Below, in pieces: positions 23,818 to 34,500 of a stretch of 64,000 nucleotides of DNA. The notes beneath the pieces are model-generated. The model saw only the letters and a list, made by a program, of their open reading frames with translations. It had not been told where the DNA came from and did no database searches. Each line of letters opens with the position of its first letter. Position 1 is the first letter of the stretch. Source of the DNA: Chionoecetes opilio (lineage: Eukaryota > Arthropoda > Malacostraca > Decapoda > Majidae); contig JACEEZ010015195.1 in NCBI GenBank assembly GCA_016584305.1, positions 83,501 through 147,500 of the forward strand, written 5' to 3'. The translations under genes and the position numbers were made by a program.

Positions 23818-23860
<43 letters not shown>

Positions 23861-23890
23861 GGGGTCGAAATTTCCTAGCTATATATTCAC

Positions 23891-23948
<58 letters not shown>

Positions 23949-23979
23949 GATCGAAATTTCCTAGCTATAATATTCACCT

Positions 23980-24025
<46 letters not shown>

Positions 24026-24194
24026 TTTTTTTTTTTTATAAAGGGGTCGAAATTTCCTAGCTATATGTATATTCACCTAATTTTTTTTTTTTCTTTTTCT
24101 TTTTTAATATACATATCCCCCCCCATTATTCGGATCCTTGCTTTACTCGGACCACTCCTTGGCCCAATTAGTCCGAATATGAGAGGTTTTACTG
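23716..24194. mobile_element. Tigger/pogo-like MITE, copy 2 (reverse)
   Basis: Termini CAGGAAAACCTCGCGTATTC and GAATATGAGAGGTTTTACTG. The interior is long poly-T runs separated by GGTCGAAATTTCCTAGCTAT. Confidence 0.83.
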
Positions 24195-24418
24195 TAGGGT
24201 GGTGTGGGGGGACACCGTACTATTAGTGGAAAAATATTCATAAAAAATCCATTTTTTACCTGAGAGAGTGCACACTGTGCCCAAAACAAACTTCACAATA
24301 TGGCCCACCTATGGTACCCTCATGAATACTTAACTCAGATAATAAGGGTCATTTAAGGTTTTTCATAAATTTTTGACTGTGATCCCCCCAGTTCGGTGTG
24401 ACCCCACCCCACCCTACC
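24195..24418. mobile_element. MITE with GTAGGGTGGGGTGGGG-type ends
   Basis: Left TAGGGTGGTGTGGGGGGACA and right GTGACCCCACCCCACCCTAC form inverted repeats. A solo copy of the right end recurs at 24569-24596. Abuts the Tigger-like element directly. Confidence 0.75.
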
Positions 24419-25031
24419 TCTTAGTCATGAAGTCTACCCTGTTGCTCGCATGTAGTTCACTGAGGGTGGCGCTGCATCCTTGGTGGCATGGTGGCGCGAA
24501 ATTTGAATTAATTTTCGCGTTGTAGCCTTCGTACGGTGATCGTACGTAGTGATACGTAGCGTACGGTAGTTCGGTGTGACCCCACCCCACCCTACACATC
24601 AAACTTTAATTATTACCTTGATGACTTTTGATCGTAAAAGCCCTTCGGAGATTAGCGACGACGAGCGAAATCTGGGGCGTCGTACACCGTAGACTTTTCT
24701 CTTCCTGATCGGGCAACGATCGGGCCCGAGAGAGCAATTGGCCCGTACCAAGAGTAGTCACGATGAAGGTCGAGGGACGAACGACGGAAGACTGCGGAAG
24801 GGTACCATAAAAGGGATATTTTTGGGAACGAAGAGCAGCGACGACAGACGAAGGTCGGCCCAGAGACAGGGTACTTGCCTCGGAATAAGGAATTTTTGCC
24901 TCGTTCAAAAAAATGACTCTAGATCAGTAAGGATGAAAATAGACGTTATTTGAATGCTATGTCTTTGTGCCCACTGAACTGTCTTTGAACTGTGGTTAGG
25001 GAATGCGGGAGGAGAAGGGTAATAGTTGAAC

Positions 25032-25110
<79 letters not shown>

Positions 25111-25266
25111 TAAAAAAAAAAAAAAAAAAAAAAAACCTCCTATTTGGCTGAAGGACTCCATCAGTTACCTAGGATGAAAATAAAGTTGTTTGAACATGTT
25201 TTGATCGAGTCCCGTCCAGAAGTAGGCGTGGGAGTAGCCTGGCTGGTAGGTTTTGTTGCTAGAGTT
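24419..25266. other. Intergenic, no gene seen
   Basis: A solo MITE end at 24569-24596, MITE-end GCCTCGTTCAAAAAAA at 24897-24912, and poly-A/(TAA)n/poly-A at 25035-25135. GATGAAAATAGACGTTATTT at 24932 resembles sequence just before the lipocalin start. Confidence 0.5.
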
Positions 25267-25330
25267 GCTTATAGTCTATTAAAAATCCTGCCCCCTTGCT
25301 GCTGACTGACTGATATTTGATGCCAGGTTC
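25267..25330. mobile_element. Fragment of the TTTTTAACGAGGC MITE beside the lipocalin start
   Basis: TCCTGCCCCCTTGCTGCTGA and GACTGATATTTGATGCCAGG match the left end of the MITE at 63478-63690. Confidence 0.75.
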
Positions 25331-25349
25331 GAAAATAGAGGTTATTTGA

Positions 25350-25514
25350 ATGCTATGTTTTGCTGTGTTCCTGATGATGCTGTGTCTGTGTTGCCAGGAT
25401 GAAGGGGGCTGTGGTGGTGGTGTTGATGGTGGTGGTGGCGGCGCGGCGGGGCATGACTGGGGTTGGGGGCGCTGTCCCTCCGCCAAGGCAGTGGCCGCCC
25501 TGGACGTGGAGAAG
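25350..25514 (+). CDS. Lipocalin exon 1 (signal peptide)
   Basis: Residues 1-55. MLCFAVFLMMLCLCC is a credible hydrophobic signal core; then a Gly-rich linker and GRCPSAKAVAALDVEK. The donor is AAG|GTAAGC. A CAG at 25396-25398 could be a splice acceptor for an alternative upstream first exon; the ATG at 25399 is out of frame with the lipocalin domain and was rejected. Confidence 0.78.
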
Positions 25515-28500
25515 GTAAGCACGGCTGCAGATCAGTCTTAGTCTCCAATCCTTTCACTCTTAACCCCTTCACGCCCAGATCTCTCTCTCTTCTCTCTCTC
25601 TCTCTCTCTCTCTCTCCCTTCACGCCCAGATCTTTCCTTGGCTATATAAAATTGTCTGTTGTCGAGCCATAAAACTACGAAAACTAACTTGAAATACCAA
25701 ATGAGTTAGTGGACAAGGATACTAAACAGGTCATAGCTATAAAATGTTGCTTATAGTCACTAAAAATCGTCTAATGGTACCCAAATTACAATTCAAATTA
25801 CGTTCTGGGCCTCAAGGGGTCAAGTACCTTCCTTCTCTCACTCACCTACCCCAGCAGGCGGTCGTCCTCTCACACTTCCACCGTCTCCTCTGCTCTTAAA
25901 CACCGAGTGGTCCACTTACAACCGTGATTGGTTCACACCGAACGGTCGTAAGAATAACTGGACGTAATTCGCCCTATGTTATAATTATTATTATTATTAT
26001 TATTTTTTTTTTTTTAAACATTTGTGCCTATAGCGCCAGTAGGCAGTGACTACTAAGACCCGGGTGGCAGGCCCTGGAGGTTCACTTGCGGGCTGTGATG
26101 GTTGGCCCTCGCCGGTGGTGGCGCAGGCAGAATGATAATATGTGTAATGATATTATAATCATCTTTAAGTCATATTTTATCAACATTTTCATTGTTCATT
26201 GTTGTTATAACCATAAAAAAAAAAAAAAAAAAAAAATAAACACCACAGTACCACCACCACCACCACCACCAGTAACACCTACCTCCTCCACAGTTCCTGG
26301 GGCTGTGGTACGTGGTGCAGCAGACCGACACCACCTCCTCCTGCCTCACCATGAACTACACGCGCTCCTCACCCACCCAGCTGCGCGCCGCAAAATCCCG
26401 ACAGCTGCTGGTGCTGGACTCCCTCAGCATCGAGCACGTCAACTCCTACACGGCCAAGCTGGACATCCCGGACTTTGATAATGCTGGAGCCATGAGGGTG
26501 AAGTGGCCTCTGAGTAGGTATTGGGGAGGGAGGGAGGGAGTGTTGAAGGGTGGGTGGAAGGAGGACTGGAGAGTGGAAGGAGGACATAGGAGAGTGGAAG
26601 GGAGGACATAGGGAGAGTGGAAGGGAGGACATAGGGAGAGTGGAAGGGAGGACATAGGAAGTGGAAGGGAGGTCATAGGGAGAGTGGAAGGGAGGACATA
26701 GGGAGAGTGGAAGGGAGGACATAGGGAGAGTGGAAGGGAGGACATAGGGAGAGTGGAAGGGAGGACATAGGGAGAGTGGAAGGGAGGACATAGGGAGAGT
26801 GGAAGGGAGGACATAGGGAGAGTGGAAGGGAGGTCATAGGGAGAGTGGAAGGGAGGACATAAGGAGAGTGGGAGGACATAGGTAGAGTGAAGGAGGGAAG
26901 CCAGTAGGTATATCTTCTGTCAATATTATAGGGTGGCAGGGAGGACTTAGGGAGAGTGAAGGAGGGAAGCCAGTAGGTATATCTTCTGTCAATATTATAG
27001 GGTGGCAGGGAGGACATAGGGAGAGTGAAGGAGGGAAGCCAGTAGGTATATCTTCTGTCAATATTATAGGGTGGCAGGGAGGTCTTAGGGAGAGTGAAGG
27101 AGGGAAGCCAGTAGGTATATCTTCTGTCAATATTATAGGGTGGCAGGGAGGACATAGGGAGAGTGCAGGAGGGAAGCCAGTAGGTATATTTCTGTCAATT
27201 TATAGGGTGGCAGGGAGGTCTTAGGGAGCGTGAAGGAGGGAAGCCAGTAGGTATATCTTCTGTCAATGTTATAGGGTGGCAGGGAGGTCATAGGGAGCGT
27301 GCAGGAGGGAAGCCAGTAGGTATATCTTCTGTCAATGTTATAGGGTGGCAGGGAGGTCTTAGGGAGCGTGAAGGAGGGAAGCCAGTAGGTATATCTTCTG
27401 TCAATATTATAGGGTGGCAGGGAGGACATAGGGAGCGTGCAAAGGAGGGAAGCCAGTAGGTATATCTTCTGTCAATGTTATAGGGTGGCAGGGAGGTCTT
27501 AGGGAGCGTGAAGGAGGGAAGCCAGTAGGTATATCTTCTGTCAATGTTATAGGGTGGCAGGGAGGTCTAGGGAGCGTGAAGGAGGGAAGCCAGTAGGTAT
27601 ATCTTCTGTCAATATTATAGGGTGGCAGGGAGGACATAGGGAGGTGAAGGAGGGAAGCCAGTAGGTATATCTTCTGTCAATATTATAGGGTGGCAGGGAG
27701 GACATAGGGAGAGTGAAGGAGGGAAGCCAGTAGGTATATCTTCTGTCAATGTTATAGGGTGGCAGGGAGGACATAGGGAGAGTGAAGGAGGGAAGCCAGT
27801 AGGTATATCTTCTGTCAATGTTATAGGGTGGCAGGGAGGGCTTAGGGAGAGTGCAGGAGGGAAGCCAGTAGGTATATCTTCTGTCAATATTATAGGGTGG
27901 CAGGGAGGACATAGGGAGCGTGAAGGAGGGAAGCCAGTAGGTATATCTTCTGTCAATGTTATAGGGTGGCAGGGAGGACATAGGGAGAGTGAAGGAGGGA
28001 AGCCAGTAGGTATCTCTTCTGTCAATGTTATAGGGTGGCAGGGAGGACATAGGGAGCGTGAAGGAGGGAAGCCAGTAGGTATATCTTCTGTCAATGTTAT
28101 AGGGTGGCAGGGAGGTCATAGGGAGAGTGAAGGAGGGAAGCCAGTAGGTATATCTTCTGTCATGTTATAGGTGGCAGGGAGGGCATGGGGCGTGAAGGAG
28201 GGAAGCCATAGGTATATCTCTGTCAATGTTAAGGGTGGCACGGGAGGTCCCTAGGGAGAGTGAAGAGACGGAGCCAGTAAAGTATCTCTTCTGTCATGTT
28301 ATAGCGTGGCAGGGAGGACATAGGGAGCGTGAAGGGGAAGCCTAGGTATATCTTCTGTCATGTTATAGGGTGGCAGGGAGGTCATAGGGAGAGTGCAGGA
28401 GGGAAGCCAGAGTATATCTTCTGTCAATGTTATAGGTGGCAGGGAGACATAGGAGCGTGAAGGGGAAGCGTAGGTATATCTTCTTCAATGTTATAGGGTG

Positions 28501-31500
28501 GCAGGGAGGACATAGGGAGCGTGAAGGAGGAGCAGTAGGTATATCTTCTGTCAGTAGGGTGGCAGGGAGACATAGGAGCGTAAAGGAGGGGAAGCCATAG
28601 GTATATCTTCTGTCAATGTTATAGGGTGGCAGGGAGGTCTAGGAGAAGTGCAGGAGGGAAGCCAGTAGGTATATGTTTGATCATCCTCTGTAGTGTAAGA
28701 GGTTGATGGTCCTTGTGTTGCAGATCTGGCGGGCAAGGCCGACTACACTGTACTGGACACGGACTACGACACCTTTGCCGTGGTGTTCGAGTGCCAGAAG
28801 CTGACCGGCATCCTCCACCGCAAGTCCACCTCCATCCTCTCCCGCGCCCCCACCCTCAGCCCGGACCTCATATCCAAGGTGAGAGGCTGGACTCTTGACT
28901 GACTGATGTGGAAGTGTTGAAGTGGATCAAGGGATACAATATAGGCGATGTAGGAAAAGTTCTTAAGGTTAGTAAGCAGGGTAGAACAAGAAGTCACGGA
29001 TTCAAGCTGGAAAAGCGTAGATTTAAAAAGGAAATTGGGAGAAACTGGTTCACAAATAGGGTGGTGAATGATTGGCATGGACTCAGTCGTCAGGTGGTCA
29101 ATGCGGAGTCTATTGGGGTCTTTAAAAGGAGGCTGGATGCATTCATGGATGGGGAAGAGAGGTGGATGTAGGTAGTGTTAGGTAACAGGAACTACCTCTT
29201 GTAGGTCTCACGGCCTCTTGTAGCTTCCTTACTTTCTTATGTTCTTATGCTCTTATGTGAGGAAGGGCTTTGTGGTTAGGATTAAGGTTTAGAGGAAGGC
29301 AAACTGTTGAGGTGAGAGTATTTGTACAGCATTTTGTTGAACGGTAAATTACAAGAACGACAACACAAGAACGACAATTATGACGACATATACGACAATT
29401 AGCTGTGAACAGGGAACCAGTGCACTGATACATAAGGGGATGTGAGACCAACAGAGCGCTACACCGTCCTGGGCTCACAATTATTTCCTTATAAATCCCG
29501 TCAGAAGAATCCTTTCACAGACGCGCTGACAGAGTAACAATCGGATTTTGGGGAATAAGTCTTATTTCCCATCATTATATATTGGCCGTGGAGGGATTAG
29601 AACCCATCCCGCCACAGACGTCGCCCCGCCACTGTCGGGCACGGTACCACTGCACCAAACTGTCGTCCCTCTTGGCCAGCGGTTGTCTAGGCTATTTTAA
29701 CCATGACACAAGGCAATGAGTGACAGGGAATGACCACAGGGAATCTGACCTATTATTTTTTTTTTCTATATTGAATTTCTCCTATATTTAATTTCTCCTA
29801 TATTTAATTTCTCCTATATATAATTTTTCCTATATATAATTTGTACTTTTTTTGTCATTCTTTATTACATTTTTGCGATGGTTGACGCGGGAACAATTTT
29901 GCATGTCCGACAGACGGTAGAAAAATGTTGTTTGAATGGCTTTGACACCACCACAGCCTTCACCATGAATATCAACAACTCTAATCCATTCACCTAATAG
30001 TCACAGTGAGTCTACTACTACAGACAAAGTAAAGACAAACACACAAACACAAAGAAACAAACAGACACAAACAGACAAACACAAATCAAAGTTGGCAAAA
30101 ATAAGCCCCTTCACTCCCCCCTTCTGAACGCACGGGACTGGCTGAGGTGTTGGGTGTTGGGTGTTGGGTGAGAATGCCTTACTCCAAGTTCCGCCCTAAA
30201 GCCCCGACACCCAACACCTCAGCCAATCCCGTGCATTTGGATGGGGGGGGGGGGAAGGGGCCACATTTTTGGCAACTTAACGTGCAGCGAATATACCGTA
30301 AGTCTTATGTCTGTCATGTGTTGGCGCGTACAGCTAAGTATTAATTATCCGACCTTGGGGGGACCGAAGGTAGGTCGTATAATTGGAATAGTCGGATGTT
30401 GGGATATCACAGTAACCATAAACGTAAGGACAAAATGGTACAGAACATAAAAGATGCAGCTCTTGAAGGCCGATCCAGTGGTAGACGCGAAAGTAAAATT
30501 CATGCCTAAATAAAGCCACTAATCAATCTTTTCTAAAAAACTTTAAAAAAACGAAGTAAAATAAATGGCCAAAACAAGACACAATGTGGTGGTGAAAAAA
30601 GTCGGTTGTTTGGACAAGTCGGATGTTTGGAATTTGGCGTGTACTATTTTCTTCTCTTTTTAGTGAATAGTTATACAGTCCTTGCAGTTATCACCTCTTC
30701 CTCTCGTCCAAGGCATCACCTTATTTTTGTACCGTGTAGATGAAGTGTCGGGCCTCACGTGTGCTTATCCCGCAGGCGAGGCAGGTGGTGAGTGGTCTGG
30801 GCATCTCCACCCGGGACCTGGACTTCATCGACCACGGGGTGTGTGTGCGCAGAGAAGACGCTAACCTCAACATCGACATTGACGAGGAGACCATCAAGCA
30901 GATGCTGAGGGATGCGTCACAGAGCGTCAAGAATCTCGCCGCCCAGGTAATAGTTGAAGGAGAGAGCTTTCGCCGCTCTCTGCTTGAGGCGTTACGTGGT
31001 GATCACTCTCTGTCTCTCTCCCTCCCTCCCCTCCCCCCTATACTAAGACAGCTCTCTGCACCCCTACTGACCCATGTCAAAGGTCATATACGGCTCCTAC
31101 CATCCGAGCCCTGGGTCACCACTGCCTACAGGCGCTATAGGCACAAATGTAAACAAAACAAAAAAAAATACGGACTGAAATTCATATGTACGAAATTTAA
31201 TGGGTACCGTACAACATTTAATAGGGACCTTACAAAATTTAATAGGGACCTTACAAAATTTAATAGGGACCTTACAACATTTAATAGGAACCTTACAAAA
31301 TTTAATAGGGACCTTACAAAATTTAATAGGGACCTTACAAAATTTAATAGGGATGTACAAAATTTAATAGGGACGTACAAAATTTAATAGGGACCCTACA
31401 AAATTTAATAGGGATGTACAAAATTTAATAGGGACGTACAAAATTTAATAGAGACCCTACAAAATTTAATAGGGATGTACAAAATTTAATAGGGACGTAC

Positions 31501-34500
31501 AAAATTTAATAGGGACCCTACAAAATTTAATAGGGATGTACAAAATTTAATAGGGACCCTACAAAATTTAATAGGGACCCTACAAGATTTAATAAGGACT
31601 GTACAAAATTTAATAGTGACCCTACAAGAGTTAATAGGGACCCTACAAGATTTAATAGGGACCTTACAAAATTTAATAGGGACGTACAAAATTTAATAGG
31701 GACCCTACAAAATTTAATAGGGACCCTACAAAATTTAATAGGGACGTACAAAATTTAATAGGGACGTACAAAATTTAATAGGGACCGTACAATATTTAAT
31801 AGGGACCCTACAAAATTTAATAGGGACGTACAAAATTTAATAGGGACCCTACAAAATTTAATAGGGACCCTACAAAATTTAATAGGGACCCTACAAAATT
31901 TAATAGGGACGTACAAAATTTAATAGGGACGTACAAAATTTAATAGGGACGTACAAAATTTAATAGGGACCTTACAAAATTTAATAGGGACCCTACAAGA
32001 TTTATTACTGACCCTACAAGATTTAATAGGGACCCTACAAAATTTAATAGGGACTGTACAAAATTTAATAGGGACCCTACAAAATTTAATAGGGACCCTA
32101 CAAAATTAATAGGGACCCTACAAGACTTAATAGGGACCTTACAAAATTTAATAGGGACCCTACAAGATTTAATAGGGACCCTACAAAATTAATAGGGACC
32201 GTACAAGAGTTAATAGGGACCTTACAAAATTAATAGGGACCGTACAAGATTTAATAGGGACCTTACAAAATTTAATAGGGACCCTACAAGACTTAATAGG
32301 GACCCTACAAGATTTAATAGGGACCCTACAAAATTTAATAGGGACCCCTTGCCTCAAAAACCCCAATTATCTTGCAGTGAGGTAAGTCAAAATTTTAATG
32401 TATAAGATGCTGTTTGAAGCACTTGATATTACTACTAGGTGTTATTGGCGCCCTTGTATTCCTCTGGCTAACCCTGGGGAACTGCAGGGCCTGTGTAGGT
32501 AAAGCTCCCAAGGATTGATTGATGACACCAGCCAAGATGGATGAGCTTGATGGACATGAGGCAAGGTGTGACGGCTGAGGCTTTGGGTTTCAGAGCTTGG
32601 AGAATGTTGTGAATCTTACTAACCACAGAAACGTTGACTTTTTTTCAGGCCTAAAACCAGTGGCATTAACTCTTAGTCTAATACCTAACCCAACCTTGAT
32701 TAATGCTTCTTATGTAATAACCCCATGGCAGTCTTTCTTGTGTGTTTTGTAGATATTACCATGGATTTTGTAGATGTTAACTTGCATTTTGTAGATATTA
32801 ACTCGTGTTTTGTAGATATTAACTTGGATTTTGTAGATATTAACTCGTGTTTTGTAGATATTAACTCTTTTGTAGATATTAACTTGGATTTTGTAGATAT
32901 TAACTTGGATTTTGTAGATATTACCATGGATTTTGTAGATATTAACTCTTGTTTTGTAGATATTAACTTGGATTTTGTAGATATTAACTCGTATTTTGTA
33001 GATATTAACTTGGATTTTGTAGATATTAACTTGGATTTTGTAGATATTAACTCGTATTTTGTAGATATTAACTTGGATTTTGTAGATATTAACTCGTATT
33101 TTGTAGATATTAACTCGTATTTTGTAGATATTAACATGGATTTTGTAGATATTAACTCGTGTTTTGTAGATATTACCATGGATTTTGTAGATATTAACTT
33201 GGATTTTGTAGATATTAACTTGGATTTTGTAGATATTAACTCTTGTTTTGTAGATATTAACTTGGATTTTGTAGATATTAACTCGTATTTTGTAGATATT
33301 AACTTGGATTTTGTAGATATTACCATGGATTTTGTAGATATTAACTCTTGTTTTGTAGATATTACCATGGATTTTGTAGACATTAACTTGTATTTTGTAG
33401 ATATTAACTCGTGTTTTGTAGATATTAACTTTGAAATCTAGGGCTGAGAACAAGAAAGGCCACTGTCACAAATCTATGTTTTGAGACAAATGCGTTTGAA
33501 ACATTGCATCCTTCATCCTGGCAACAGGTAATAACAGCAGACGAAAGATTTTTTTTCCAGTAATTACTTAGATTATAAGCTATCATTTCTTGCAATGATA
33601 GATACACACTATTCCAGTTCGGTGGTGGACTTATCTAAAACTAGCCATTTTTAGACATTGGCCCTTCTAGTTCTCAGCCCTAGCATCGATAGAGACTAAT
33701 CTTGTAGCTGCATTGATAGCTTGTTTTGGGTACACCTTTGAACGATGAATCCCCTGTATTTCAATAATTAATCTATTTTCAGCGCTCTGTTCAAGGTAGT
33801 TTTTTCTCTAATCCATGATATGCTGTTTATACATACATGAGAACATAGGGAAGCTACAAGAGGCTGGGAGACCTACACACACACACCATATGACGTAGTA
33901 CATAGTAAAAACACAACAAACCTGGGCCCACCGTGACTTCCATTCCCAGGCACTATAACCCATTACTCCATTACTATAGTTCCATTACTTCACTCCCATG
34001 CATTACACCCCCCCCCCCCCCCCACTCCTCTACCCGACAGAGGAGAAATAAGAATAGTAAAATCAGAGGAGTAAAAATTTAGCTGTGGAAGTTAAGTTTA
34101 TAAGACTGAAAGTGACAGTAGTGTAGGAAGGCTTGGAATGGCCTCGGAGTCACCCATCAGAAGGCCCTCAGCGTTGGTCCCTCGGCCGAACCCTTCTATT
34201 GGTCAAGGCATATTCTAGTTCTATATACTATTCTCTATTCTATCTAATTCTAGGCATATACTAGAGACGGATTCAGCCGAACATAAAAGCTCTGCATATT
34301 TCAGGTGACGGCGTGTAGCAGGATTATTGTATTGAAATAGTTTGAATCACTTGTAATCATTTTATTAACTGTGCACCAGTCTTTTCACCCTGTACATCAC
34401 CACTCTATCTATCTCTATACTCTATACTCTATCACTCTATACTCTATGACCCTCTATATATATGTATGAAAGGAAATAAGGAAGGTATAGTTTGAAGGCA

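Noticed and set aside
25399..25514. Alternative lipocalin start at ATG 25399
   Set aside because: Out of frame with the CPSAKAVAALDVEK and FLGLWYVV segments.
26369..28119. Several minus-strand frames of 76-190 codons
   Set aside because: The 69- and 23-bp arrays are open because of composition and period; they lie in a lipocalin intron.
32700..33453. Three overlapping ~230-codon frames (STKSKLI, NIYKI, FVDIN)
   Set aside because: A 21-bp repeat open in three frames at once on the two strands; diagnostic of an array, not a gene.
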